Assembly: GCF_001423695.1 (NCBI RefSeq) | Contig: NZ_LMOZ01000001.1 | Location: 1,002,443 to 1,066,442, forward strand | Length of the DNA stretch: 64,000 nt | Reading direction: 5' to 3' | Source of the DNA: Leifsonia sp. Leaf336 | GTDB taxonomy: Bacteria; Actinomycetota; Actinomycetes; Actinomycetales; Microbacteriaceae | The notes under the pieces: generated by a model | Databases searched by the model: none | What the model was told of the DNA's origin: nothing | The model's input: only the letters and a program-made list of their open reading frames with translations | Part shown: positions 17,025-25,045 of the stretch, in pieces | How the letters are laid out: each line of letters starts with the position of its first letter | Position numbering within the stretch: the stretch's first letter is position 1 | Position numbers and translations under genes: made by a program

Positions 17025-17042
17025 CCAGCGGAGCAACCAAAT
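17003..17042 (+). repeat. 20-bp perfect tandem duplication at the permease stop codon
   Basis: The unit GACCAGCGGAGCAACCAAAT occurs at 17003-17022 and 17023-17042. A third, diverged unit (13 of 20 matching) follows at 17043-17062. The unit carries the last codons of the permease gene. Confidence 0.9.
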
Positions 17043-17044
17043 GA
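17021..17044 (+). other. Seven-codon ORF MTSGATK overlapping the permease stop
   Basis: ATG at 17021 overlaps the permease TGA (ATGA) and reads MTSGATK to TGA at 17042-17044. It repeats the C terminus of the permease because of the 20-bp duplication. It is too short to judge as a gene and may only pass ribosomes along by coupled re-initiation. Confidence 0.35.
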
Positions 17045-17064
17045 GCAGTGGAGGAGTGAAGTAA
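17041..17064 (+). other. Seven-codon ORF MSSGGVK between the permease and isomerase genes
   Basis: ATG at 17041 overlaps the stop of the previous mini-ORF (ATGA) and reads MSSGGVK to TAA at 17062-17064. The next base is the first base of the isomerase GTG start. The codons GGA GGA GTG also form the ribosome binding site (GGAGGAG, 17050-17056) of that gene. Confidence 0.35.
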
Positions 17065-17907
17065 GTGTCAGAGGTAACGTGGGCCCTTTCCGGGTTCGGC
17101 GACGAGATCGACCCAGACCCTGCCGTGCAGGTCGCGGTGCTGCAGGCGCTCGGCGCCGGCCACATCGAGGTGCGCAGCGCCTGGGGCGTCAACATCGTCG
17201 ATCTCGACGACGAGCAGCTCGACCGCTTGGCGGGCGTCTTCGACGAGCGCGGGATGCGCGTCTCCGCGATCGCGTCCCCGATCGGCAAGGTGGATGTCGC
17301 GCTGCCGGTGCAGCACGAGGTCGACCGGCTCGGCCGGGCGATCGCCGCGGCCCAGCGGCTCGGCGCGCGGTACATCCGGATCTTCTCCTTCTATCGCGGG
17401 GAGGGCGTGCCGGTCGAGAGCATCCGCGACGACGTCCTGGAGCGCATGCGCGCCCTCGCCGCCGCGGCCGAGGAGGCCGGCGTCGTGCTGCTGCACGAGA
17501 ACGAGAAGGACATCTACGGCGACACCCCCGAGCGCTGCCTCGAGATCGTCGAGTCGGTCGGCTCGCCGGCGCTGCGGCTGGCGTGGGACAGCGCCAACTT
17601 CGTGCAGGTGGGCGTCGGCGCACCCTTCGACGACGGCTACGCGATGCTGCGCCCGCACCTCGAGTACCTGCAGGTGAAGGACGCGCTGGCGGCGACCTCC
17701 GAGGTCACCCCGGCCGGGGAGGGCGACGGCCAGCTGCTGCAGACCCTCACCGCGCTCCGCGACGACGGCTACACCGGCTTCGCGTCGCTGGAGCCGCACC
17801 TCACCGACGTCAACGCCCTCGGCGGCTTCTCCGGACCGGCGGCGTTCGGCGTCGCCGGCCGCGCCTTCCGCCGCCTGACCGACCAGATCGGAGTCACCCT
17901 CGCATGA
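17065..17907 (+). CDS. Xylose-isomerase-like TIM-barrel protein (sugar phosphate isomerase/epimerase family)
   Basis: A 280-residue AP_endonuc_2 barrel. Members isomerise or epimerise sugars, and some eliminate aglycones from 3-keto-glycosides. Metal-site candidates are E145/E147 (LLHENEKD), D175 (LAWDSANF) and E243 (SLEPHL). The strand that normally carries HxKD reads LQVKD, so Q203 replaces the usual histidine ligand. The GTG start at 17065 follows GGAGGAG by 8 bases. The stop overlaps the ATG of the Gfo/Idh gene. The role in the uronate operon is inferred, not shown. Confidence 0.87.
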   Translation: MSEVTWALSGFGDEIDPDPAVQVAVLQALGAGHIEVRSAWGVNIVDLDDEQLDRLAGVFDERGMRVSAIASPIGKVDVALPVQHEVDRLGRAIAAAQRLGARYIRIFSFYRGEGVPVESIRDDVLERMRALAAAAEEAGVVLLHENEKDIYGDTPERCLEIVESVGSPALRLAWDSANFVQVGVGAPFDDGYAMLRPHLEYLQVKDALAATSEVTPAGEGDGQLLQTLTALRDDGYTGFASLEPHLTDVNALGGFSGPAAFGVAGRAFRRLTDQIGVTLA

Positions 17908-19043
17908 GCACCACCCCCGCCTCCGGAGCACCGCTCCGGGTCGCCCTCGTCGGCTGCGGCATCATCGGGCTCAATCACGCCCGCGCCATCCTCAAGCACC
18001 CCGACCTCGTGATCACCGCGCTCGTGGATGCCGTTCCCGCGGCCGCCACCGGGCTCGCCGACCAGCTGGTGTCGGAGTACGGCGCCGAACGCCCGGCCGA
18101 GTTCGCGGCCCTCGGCGACGCCCTGGCCGGTGCGGAGATCGACGTCGTCGTCATCTGCACGCCGAGCGGCCTCCACGTCGTGGTCGCCGAAGAGGCGCTC
18201 GCCGCCGGCAAACACGTCGTCATCGAGAAGCCGCTCGACGTCTCGTTGCCGCGGGCGCGCGAGATCCTCGCGCTGTCGCGCCGCGCCGAGCAGGACGGCC
18301 TCGTCGTCTCGGTGATCAGCCAGCACCGCTTCGACCCGGCCTCCCGTGTCGTCGCCGACGCCGCGCACTCGGGAGGCTTCGGCCGCCTGACCAGCGGCAT
18401 CGCCTCCGTCGCCTGGTGGCGCAGCCAGGAGTACTACGACTCCGGACAGTGGCGCGGCACTTGGGAGCTCGACGGCGGGGGAGCCGTGATGAACCAGGGC
18501 GTGCACACCGTCGACCTCCTGGTCTGGTTCCTCGGAACGCCGGTCGAGATCGACGCGCGCACCGCCCTGCTCGCGCACGAGCGGGTCGAGGTCGAAGACG
18601 TCGCGGTCGCGACGATCCGCTTCGAGTCGGGCGCGCTCGCCGTGCTGCACGCGACGACCGCCGCCTACCCCGGCCTGTCGGTGCGGCTGCAGGTGCACGG
18701 CGACCGGGGTTCGGCGATCATCGACGACGACCAGCTCGAATACTTCGCCACGGCCGACTCCGACGGCAACCGCGCCGCCGACGTCGTGCCGGCGGGCGAG
18801 GTGCGCGGCGGCGACCGCGGACCGGAGCAGTTCGTCATCGGCCACCTGCGTCAGTACGAGGACATCGTCGACGCCATCCGCGAGCACCGCGCCCCGGGCG
18901 TGACCGTCGCCGACGCGTTCCTGTCGCTCGCCGTCGTGCGGGCCGTCTACCTCTCGGCCACGCTCGGTCGGCCCGTGCTGCTGGACGACGTGCTCGACGG
19001 CTCCCTCGACGAGGTCGTCGTCACGACGGGGGTGACGGCATGA
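17904..19043 (+). CDS. Gfo/Idh/MocA family NAD(P)-dependent oxidoreductase
   Basis: A 379-residue oxidoreductase. The N-terminal Rossmann fold starts VALVGCGIIGLNHARAI (residues about 14-30). The catalytic motif VIEKPLDV carries the conserved lysine near residue 108, and the C-terminal alpha/beta domain has the active-site segment GGGAVMNQGVHTVDLLVWF with its histidine. The family oxidises or reduces sugar hydroxyls, often at C3, with tightly held NAD. The ATG overlaps the preceding isomerase stop, and its own stop overlaps the next isomerase start, so the three are made in step. The substrate is unknown. Confidence 0.92.
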   Translation: MSTTPASGAPLRVALVGCGIIGLNHARAILKHPDLVITALVDAVPAAATGLADQLVSEYGAERPAEFAALGDALAGAEIDVVVICTPSGLHVVVAEEALAAGKHVVIEKPLDVSLPRAREILALSRRAEQDGLVVSVISQHRFDPASRVVADAAHSGGFGRLTSGIASVAWWRSQEYYDSGQWRGTWELDGGGAVMNQGVHTVDLLVWFLGTPVEIDARTALLAHERVEVEDVAVATIRFESGALAVLHATTAAYPGLSVRLQVHGDRGSAIIDDDQLEYFATADSDGNRAADVVPAGEVRGGDRGPEQFVIGHLRQYEDIVDAIREHRAPGVTVADAFLSLAVVRAVYLSATLGRPVLLDDVLDGSLDEVVVTTGVTA

Positions 19044-19903
19044 AGTTCTCCGTCTTCACCGCCTCCACCCCCGATTGGACGCCCGACGAGGCCGTGCGGA
19101 ACATCGCTGCACAGGGCTGGGACGGCATCGAATGGCGCATCGTCGATCAGGAGCCGGCCGCAGAGCCCGGCTTCTGGGCCGGCAACCGCGCGACCTGGCC
19201 GCTCACCGGTCTGGAGGAGTCCCTCCCCGAGATCGCCCGACTGACGAGGGAGGCCGGGCTCGAGTTCTCGGGCATCGGCGGCTACGCGCGCTGCGACGAC
19301 CACGCGAACGTCGACCGGATGCTCGCGGCCACCGCCGAACTCGGCGCGCGCCAGGTGCGCGTCACGATGCCACGCACCGACTCCGGCGACTACCGGGAGC
19401 TCTTCGAGGCGGCCCGGCGCGACCTGGAGCGGGCGGCGTCCGTCGCCGCCTCGCTCGGGGTGAAGGCGCTCGTCGAGCTGCACCACGAGACGATCACGGC
19501 CTCCGCCTCGGCGGCGTTCCGACTGCTCGACGGGCTCGACCCGGAGGCCGTCGGCGTCATCCACGACCTGGGCAATCTCGTGATCGAAGGCCAGGAGCGC
19601 ACGCTCTCCGCCCTCCAGCTGCTCGGGCCGTACCTGGCCCACGTGCACGTGAAGAACGTCGCGTGGCTGCCGGGCGAGCCGGAGGAGGACGGCACCGTGC
19701 GCTGGCACCACGAGTGGGCGCCTTTGCGCTCGGGCGCCGGCGACGTCGATGCCTACTTCCGCGCACTGCACGAGTTCGGCTATGACGGATGGGTGACCAG
19801 CGAGGACTTCTCGACGGAGATGCCGCTCGCCGAGCGCAGCCGCGACGACCTCGCCTACCTGCGAGCCGTCGAAGCGCGGACCCGCGCAGCGGTGGCGGCA
19901 TGA
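19040..19903 (+). CDS. Second xylose-isomerase-like TIM-barrel protein
   Basis: A 287-residue AP_endonuc_2 family barrel, distinct in sequence from the one at 17065. Here the metal-ligand pattern looks complete: glutamate in LVELHHETI, aspartate in VIHDLGN, histidine in AHVHVKN and glutamate in VTSEDFS. A tryptophan-rich segment (EWRIVDQEP, FWAGNRATWP) near residues 30-55 probably lines the sugar pocket. The ATG overlaps the Gfo/Idh stop and its own stop overlaps the reductase start. It is the more likely of the two to be a conventional metal-dependent isomerase or epimerase. Confidence 0.87.
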   Translation: MKFSVFTASTPDWTPDEAVRNIAAQGWDGIEWRIVDQEPAAEPGFWAGNRATWPLTGLEESLPEIARLTREAGLEFSGIGGYARCDDHANVDRMLAATAELGARQVRVTMPRTDSGDYRELFEAARRDLERAASVAASLGVKALVELHHETITASASAAFRLLDGLDPEAVGVIHDLGNLVIEGQERTLSALQLLGPYLAHVHVKNVAWLPGEPEEDGTVRWHHEWAPLRSGAGDVDAYFRALHEFGYDGWVTSEDFSTEMPLAERSRDDLAYLRAVEARTRAAVAA

Positions 19904-21198
19904 CCGTCCCGTCACGGTCGGTGCGCCACCCGGTCCGGGTGGCGCACCTGGGTCTGGGCGCGTTCCACCGCGCGCACCAGGCCTGGTACACGCAGAGGGC
20001 AGGAGACGGCTCCGGGATCGCCGCCTTCACCGGGCGCAGCGCGGAGGCCGCCCGCGTGCTGGCCGCGCAGGACTCCGTCTACACCCTGCTCGAGCGGGGA
20101 GCGGACGGCGACAGCGCCACCCTGATGGAGGTGCTGAGCGAGGTGCACGACGGTGCCGATCTCGACGCGTGGCGGCGGGTGCTGGCAGACCCGGACGTCG
20201 GCGTCCTCACCCTCACGGTGACCGAGGCCGGCTACCGGCCGGGCTCCTCGGCGTCCTCCGCCGCGTCCTCTTCCTCCGCCCCGGCGCGCGTGCTCGACGG
20301 CCTCCGGGCCCGGTACGCCGCCGACGCGGGCGGCATCGCGGTCGTGAGCTGCGACAACCTCCCCGACAACGGCCGGGTCCTCCGCGACGCCGTGCTCTCC
20401 GTCGCCGAGCCCGGGTCCGACCTGGAGGCCTGGATCCGCTCCGAAGTGTCGTTCGTCTCCTCGATGGTCGACCGCATCACTCCGGCGACCACCGACGCCG
20501 ACCGGGAGGCCGTCCGCCGCCTCACCGGCTGGGACGACGCCGCGCCCGTCGTGACCGAGCCCTTCGCCGAGTGGGTGCTCGCCGGCAGCTTCCCTGCGGG
20601 CCGTCCCGCCTGGGAGGCGGCCGGAGCGCAGTTCGTCGACGACATCGCGCCTTACGAGCGCCGCAAGCTCTGGCTCCTGAACGCCGGTCACTCACTGCTC
20701 GCGTATGAGGGCCTCGCGGCCGGCCACGAGACCGTGGCCCAGGCCGTCGCCGACCCGGCGCTCGCCGACGAGCTCGAGCTGCTCTGGAGCGAGCAGCGCA
20801 CCGAACTCCCGTTCGACGCCCCCACGGTTGACGACGCGCTCGCGGCCCTGCGCGCCCGCTTCGGCAACGCGCGCATCGAGCACAGGCTCGCCCAGATCGG
20901 CACCGACGGCTCGCAGAAGCTCGGCCCCCGCATCCTGGACCCGCTGCGCAGCCGCCTCGCCGCCGGCCGCGAGCCGGGCCGCGCCCAGCTCGGCGTCCTC
21001 GCGGCGTGGTCCGTCCACCTCGCAGGACCCGACGTCCGCGACCCCGGCGCCGCCGCGCTCGTCGAGCGGCTGCGGGAGGCTGCGGCGCCGCGCGAGCGTG
21101 CGATCGCCGTCCTCGAGGCGCTCGCCCCCGACCTCACCGACCTGACCGACCCCCTCGCCGAGCGGATCGCCGCCCGGCAGCAAGGAGCACACGCATGA
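19900..21198 (+). CDS. Mannitol dehydrogenase family protein, probable D-fructuronate reductase
   Basis: A 432-residue polyol-specific long-chain dehydrogenase. Seen: an N-terminal nucleotide fold with [18 protein letters not shown], the substrate region [16 protein letters not shown], and the catalytic [10 protein letters not shown] (the family KxxxxNxxH). Between uxaC and a mannonate dehydratase, the expected reaction is NADH-dependent reduction of fructuronate to mannonate (UxuB role). Mannitol or altronate dehydrogenase activity cannot be excluded. A Ser/Ala-rich insert at about residues 113-125 ([11 protein letters not shown]) is unusual. It overlaps both neighbours by 4 bases. Confidence 0.9.
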   Translation: MTVPSRSVRHPVRVAHLGLGAFHRAHQAWYTQRAGDGSGIAAFTGRSAEAARVLAAQDSVYTLLERGADGDSATLMEVLSEVHDGADLDAWRRVLADPDVGVLTLTVTEAGYRPGSSASSAASSSSAPARVLDGLRARYAADAGGIAVVSCDNLPDNGRVLRDAVLSVAEPGSDLEAWIRSEVSFVSSMVDRITPATTDADREAVRRLTGWDDAAPVVTEPFAEWVLAGSFPAGRPAWEAAGAQFVDDIAPYERRKLWLLNAGHSLLAYEGLAAGHETVAQAVADPALADELELLWSEQRTELPFDAPTVDDALAALRARFGNARIEHRLAQIGTDGSQKLGPRILDPLRSRLAAGREPGRAQLGVLAAWSVHLAGPDVRDPGAAALVERLREAAAPRERAIAVLEALAPDLTDLTDPLAERIAARQQGAHA

Positions 21199-22445
21199 GA
21201 ATCACCGCAGCCGACGTTCTCGTCTCCAGCCCCGGACGCAACTTCGTCACCCTGCGCATCACCACAGAGGACGGAGTCACCGGTCTCGGCGACGCCACGC
21301 TCAACGGCCGCGAGCTCGCTGTGGCCGCCTACCTGAGCGAGCATGTCGTCCCGCTCCTGATCGGGCGGGACGCGCACGCGATCGAGGACACCTGGCAGTA
21401 CCTCTACCGGGGCGCCTACTGGCGTCGTGGCCCGGTGACGATGGCCTCCATCGCCGCCGTCGACACCGCGCTCTGGGACATCAAGGCCAAGGTGGCCGGC
21501 CTCCCGCTCTACCAGCTGCTGGGCGGCCGCAGCCGCGAGGGCCTGCTGGTCTACGGGCACGCCTCCGGCGCCGAGCTGCCCGAGCTGTTCGACTCCATCA
21601 ACGAGCACCTGGAGGAGGGCTACCGGGCGGTGCGCGTGCAGACCGGCATCCCCGGGCTGCCGTCGGTGTACGGGGTGGCGTCGAGCAAGAACGCCGCTGC
21701 GGGAGCCGGGACGGGCTCGGACGCACGCTACGACTACGAGCCCGCTCGCCGCAGCGCGGTGCCGGTGGAGGAGACCTGGGACACCCGCGCCTACCTGCGG
21801 CACGCACCGACCGTCTTCGAGGCCGTGCGCAACGAGTTCGGCCCGGAGCTGCCGCTGCTGCACGACGCCCACCACCGGCTCACGCCCATCCAGGCCGCGA
21901 AGCTCGGCAAGTCGCTGGAGCCGTACGACCTGTTCTGGCTGGAGGACGTCACCCCGGCCGAGAATCAGGCCGTGCTGCGCCGCGTGCGCGAGCACACGAC
22001 CACGCCGCTGGCGATCGGCGAGGTGTTCAACACGATCTGGGACTACCGGGAGCTGTTCGAGGAGCAGCTGATCGACTACGTCCGCTCCCCAGTCACCCAC
22101 GCCGGAGGCATCACCGGGCTGCGCCGCATCTTCGACTACGCGGCCGTGTACCAGATCAAGTCGGGCGTGCACGGGCCGACCGATGTGTCGCCGGTGGGCC
22201 TGGCGGCGGCCATCCATCTGGGCATCGCCATCCCGAACTTCGGCATCCAGGAGTACATGCAGCACAGCCCGACGACGCACGAGGTCTTCCGGACGACCTA
22301 CACCTTCGAAGACGGCATGCTCAAGCCGGGCGAGGCCCCCGGGCTCGGCGTCGACTACGACGACGTCGTCGCCGACTCCTTCCCCTACGAAGCCGCCTAC
22401 CTCCCCGTCAACCGCCTCCTAGACGGCTCCATGCACGACTGGTGA
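21195..22445 (+). CDS. manD: D-mannonate dehydratase, enolase superfamily (ManD/RspA type)
   Basis: A 416-residue enzyme that would dehydrate D-mannonate to 2-keto-3-deoxygluconate. Seen: the N-terminal capping domain, then a barrel with catalytic and metal ligands in [23 protein letters not shown] and [11 protein letters not shown], followed by [12 protein letters not shown] and [14 protein letters not shown]. The HDAHHRLTP motif is the one seen in active ManD enzymes rather than in inactive RspA-like proteins. It is not related to the UxuA type. The next genes of the pathway (KDG kinase and KDPG aldolase) are not in the window. Confidence 0.93.
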   Translation: MRITAADVLVSSPGRNFVTLRITTEDGVTGLGDATLNGRELAVAAYLSEHVVPLLIGRDAHAIEDTWQYLYRGAYWRRGPVTMASIAAVDTALWDIKAKVAGLPLYQLLGGRSREGLLVYGHASGAELPELFDSINEHLEEGYRAVRVQTGIPGLPSVYGVASSKNAAAGAGTGSDARYDYEPARRSAVPVEETWDTRAYLRHAPTVFEAVRNEFGPELPLLHDAHHRLTPIQAAKLGKSLEPYDLFWLEDVTPAENQAVLRRVREHTTTPLAIGEVFNTIWDYRELFEEQLIDYVRSPVTHAGGITGLRRIFDYAAVYQIKSGVHGPTDVSPVGLAAAIHLGIAIPNFGIQEYMQHSPTTHEVFRTTYTFEDGMLKPGEAPGLGVDYDDVVADSFPYEAAYLPVNRLLDGSMHDW

Positions 22446-22492
22446 CCCTCTCGAAGCACGACAATAGGAGGACGGGAGCGGGAGGAGTGCGT

Positions 22493-23023
22493 GTGGCCGG
22501 TGTCGGAGGGATCAGCCTCGTGGTGATGGGGGTGTCGGGGTCCGGCAAGTCGACTGTCGGGCGCGCGGTGGCCGACGCGTTCGATGCGTCGTTCGTCGAC
22601 GGCGACGACCTCCACCCGGCGGTCAACGTCGCGAAGATGACAGCGGGCATACCGCTCACCGACGCCGACCGCGAGCCCTGGCTGCGAGCGGTGGGGCGCA
22701 CCCTCGCGGACGGCGCCCACGGCGCCGACGGCAGCGGCGGCGGGATCGTCGTGGCCTGCTCGGCGCTCAAGCGCTCCTATCGCGACCTGATCCGCAGCGA
22801 GGCCCCCGGAACCGTCTTCGCCGAGCTCGACGGCACGCGCGAGCTGCTTCAGGAGCGGATGATCCGACCGGGGCACTTCATGCCGGCTTCCCTGCTCGAC
22901 TCCCAGCTCGCGACCCTGGAGCCCCTCCAGCCCGACGAGGCCGGCCTCCGTCTCGACATCGCCGCGCAGCCCGCCGAGCTCGTCGCCGCGATCGTGGATC
23001 GCGTCGCCCGCCGCGTCGGGTAG
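22493..23023 (+). CDS. gntK: Gluconokinase (P-loop type)
   Basis: Phosphorylates D-gluconate to 6-phosphogluconate, the substrate of the nearby gnd product. The 176-residue length fits. Seen: Walker A GVSGSGKSTVGRAVA near residue 12, DGDDLHPAVNVAKMTAGIPLTDADREPWL, the ACSALKRSYRDLIR segment, and GHFMPASLLDSQLATLEPL. The GTG at 22493 has GGAGGA 6 bases upstream; an in-frame GTG at 22442 overlapping the manD stop would add 17 residues. It probably closes the uronate operon. Its TAG stop is also the beginning of the rplY -10 box. Confidence 0.9.
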   Translation: MAGVGGISLVVMGVSGSGKSTVGRAVADAFDASFVDGDDLHPAVNVAKMTAGIPLTDADREPWLRAVGRTLADGAHGADGSGGGIVVACSALKRSYRDLIRSEAPGTVFAELDGTRELLQERMIRPGHFMPASLLDSQLATLEPLQPDEAGLRLDIAAQPAELVAAIVDRVARRVG

Positions 23024-23026
23024 ACT
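23021..23026 (+). promoter_or_regulatory. -10 box of the rplY transcript, overlapping the gntK stop codon
   Basis: TAGACT starts with the TAG stop of gntK. Transcription would begin near 23033, leaving a leader of about 155 bases before rplY. Confidence 0.55.
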
Positions 23027-23033
23027 GGGCCAC

Positions 23034-23188
23034 TGAACTTCGGCGAGGGATGCGTCACGCATCCGTTATCGACGCGGTGGAGCAGGCTACGCAGTCTTTC
23101 CTCGCGCACTTCGATGCGCTCGAGTCGACACCCCATACTGCGAGCCCACGGCTCGCCTGACAGCCGGCATCGCCGGCAAGGAGACATC
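23034..23188 (+). promoter_or_regulatory. Structured 5' leader of rplY
   Basis: The leader holds a near-perfect palindrome GGATGCGTCACGCATCC (23048-23064), a GCGAGCC/GGCTCGC hairpin around 23140-23157 and a GCCGGC pair just before the ribosome site AAGGAG (about 23178). A long structured leader before a ribosomal-protein gene suggests autogenous control, but no known RNA family is recognised. Confidence 0.4.
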
Positions 23189-23815
23189 ATGGCTGACGAG
23201 TCCAACAAGGTCGTCGCGGAGGTCCGCGACAGCTTCGGCAAGGGCGCTGCCCGCAAGATCCGCGCAGCGGGCAAGATCCCCGCGGTCATCTACGGCCACG
23301 GCACCGACCCCGTCCACGTCACCGTCCCGGCGCACCAGGTGGGCCTGCTGCTCCGCAAGGCCAACGCGGTGCTCGACCTCGACATCGACGGCACGAGCCA
23401 GCTCACGCTGGTGAAGGACGTCCAGAAGGACCCGGTGCTCCAGATCATCGAGCACCTCGACCTCATCGTCATCCGTCGCGGCGAGAAGGTCCAGGTCGAG
23501 GTCCCCGTGCACGTCGAGGGTGAGCCGTTCTCGGGCACCATCGCCGTTCTCGACATCCCGACCATCAAGCTCGAGGTCGAGGCCACCCACATCCCGGAGC
23601 GCATCGTCATCGACGTCACCGACGCCGAAGAGGGCACGCAGTACCACGCCAAGGACTTCGCGCTGCCGTCCGGCGCCGTGCTCGCCGAGGACGAGGAGCT
23701 TCTGATCCTCAACATCGTCGTGCCCGCCGCCGCGCGCTCCGACGAGGAGGAGGCCGCCGAGGAGGCCGCCGCCGAGGAGGCCGCCGAGACCGCGGCCGCC
23801 GAGTCCGCAGAGTAA
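23189..23815 (+). CDS. rplY: 50S ribosomal protein L25/general stress protein Ctc
   Basis: A 208-residue CTC-type L25 protein that binds 5S rRNA in the large subunit. Seen: the N-terminal L25 fold with RDSFGKGAARKIRAAGKIPAVIYG and a TL5-like C-terminal beta domain to about residue 180. A very acidic Ala/Glu tail of about 25 residues ends the protein and is probably disordered. Upstream is AAGGAG with 6-base spacing to the ATG. It precedes pth by 9 bases, the conserved rplY-pth pair of bacteria. Confidence 0.96.
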   Translation: MADESNKVVAEVRDSFGKGAARKIRAAGKIPAVIYGHGTDPVHVTVPAHQVGLLLRKANAVLDLDIDGTSQLTLVKDVQKDPVLQIIEHLDLIVIRRGEKVQVEVPVHVEGEPFSGTIAVLDIPTIKLEVEATHIPERIVIDVTDAEEGTQYHAKDFALPSGAVLAEDEELLILNIVVPAAARSDEEEAAEEAAAEEAAETAAAESAE

Positions 23816-23824
23816 TCACCCCCG

Positions 23825-24424
23825 ATGGCGGATCCTCTGCAGCAGGAGGGCCCTTGGCTCGTGGTCGGGCTCGGTAATCCCGGGCCCGGCTACGCCGCCA
23901 CGCGTCACAACGTGGGCCAGATGGTACTCGACGAGCTCGCCTCGCGCGGCCGTCTCACCTTCAAGACCCACAAGACGAACTCCACGGTCGCCGAGGGGCG
24001 TCTCGCCCCCGGCGGGCCGCGGTTCGTCCTGGCCAAGCCCAACACGTTCATGAACGTGTCGGGAGGCCCGGTGTCGCAGCTGCTCCGGTTCTACTCGCTC
24101 GACCCGTCGCGGCTGATCGTCGTGCAGGACGAACTGGACATCCCGTTCGACACCCTCAAACTCAAGTTCGGTGGAGGCCATGGCGGCCACAACGGCGTCC
24201 GCGACGTCATCGCCGCGACCGGCACCGGCGACTTCACGCGGGTGCGCGTCGGCGTCGGCCGGCCTCCCGGTTCGCGCGCCGCCGCCGACCACGTGCTCGC
24301 CGGCTTCAGCTCGGCGGAACGCAAGACCCTGCCGATCCTGGTGGCCGACGCCGCCGACGCCGTCGAGCAGATCGCCACCGACGGCCTGACCTCCGCGCAG
24401 AACCGCTTCCACACCGAGCGCTGA
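23825..24424 (+). CDS. pth: Peptidyl-tRNA hydrolase
   Basis: Cleaves peptidyl-tRNA released from stalled ribosomes so that tRNA is recycled. It has 199 residues. Seen: LVVGLGNPGPGYAATRHNVGQMVLD with the tRNA-contacting asparagine and the catalytic histidine, KPNTFMNVSGGPV, and VQDELDIPFDTLKLKFGGGHGGHNGVRD. The ATG lies 9 bases after the rplY stop, so the two are cotranscribed. It converges on the DUF4190-like gene across a 24-base gap that contains a short TGACG/CGTCA hairpin. Confidence 0.97.
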   Translation: MADPLQQEGPWLVVGLGNPGPGYAATRHNVGQMVLDELASRGRLTFKTHKTNSTVAEGRLAPGGPRFVLAKPNTFMNVSGGPVSQLLRFYSLDPSRLIVVQDELDIPFDTLKLKFGGGHGGHNGVRDVIAATGTGDFTRVRVGVGRPPGSRAAADHVLAGFSSAERKTLPILVADAADAVEQIATDGLTSAQNRFHTER

Positions 24425-24448
24425 CGGCTCCGTGCGTCGCTCGCGTCG

Positions 24449-24949
24449 TCAGGCCGGGGGCAGCGTGCCGATCAGCGCTCCGGAGTAGGCCGCGAACGAG
24501 GCGATGGGCGCCACCGCGGCCACGACGATCCCGACGACGCCGAAGGCGCGTCCGCGTTTGGTCGCTGCCGCGACGATCCCCAGGACGAGCGCCGTGAGGC
24601 CCAGGAGGGTCCCGAGGAGCATCTGCGCGCCCATCAGAAGGGCGATGGGTGCGAACGCGGCGGCCTGGTCGGGGGTGAGATCGGAGGTGTTGAAGCTGAA
24701 GGAGGTCGGCGTCCGGGTCGCGAGCGGCCCGGCATGCACCCCCACGATCACCGACGCCACGATCGACAGCGCGAACACCGCGATCGCGATCGCCATCGAG
24801 ACGACGCCGAGCGTCCGGGGCCGCGGCGGGGCCGGCGGCGCGCTGTAGTACATCGGCGGAGGGGGCGCCCACTGCTGCGCGGGATCCGCTCCCTGAGGAG
24901 CGGGGAAGATCGGCGCGGACTCCGGTCCGGTGGGCGGCATCATGCTCAT
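24449..24949 (-). CDS. Proline-rich DUF4190-like membrane protein
   Basis: A 166-residue protein. The first 50 residues are Pro/Gln/Ala/Tyr-rich (PAQQWAPPPPMYYSAPPAPP) and cytoplasmic. Hydrophobic helices lie at about 52-74, 95-120 and 130-158. The layout, proline-rich head and two to three helices with a central loop, is common in actinobacterial proteins of unknown function. ATG at 24949 has GGAGGAG 7 bases upstream. It converges on pth and diverges from the hydrolase gene. Confidence 0.75.
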   Translation of the reverse strand: MSMMPPTGPESAPIFPAPQGADPAQQWAPPPPMYYSAPPAPPRPRTLGVVSMAIAIAVFALSIVASVIVGVHAGPLATRTPTSFSFNTSDLTPDQAAAFAPIALLMGAQMLLGTLLGLTALVLGIVAAATKRGRAFGVVGIVVAAVAPIASFAAYSGALIGTLPPA

Positions 24950-25045
24950 GTTCGGGCTCCTCCCCGGCGCTTCACGCCGGACGTTCAGCCAGAGCGTAGC
25001 CGACGTCGGGCGTCGACCCAGGACGACACGGTACCGTCTCGGTCC

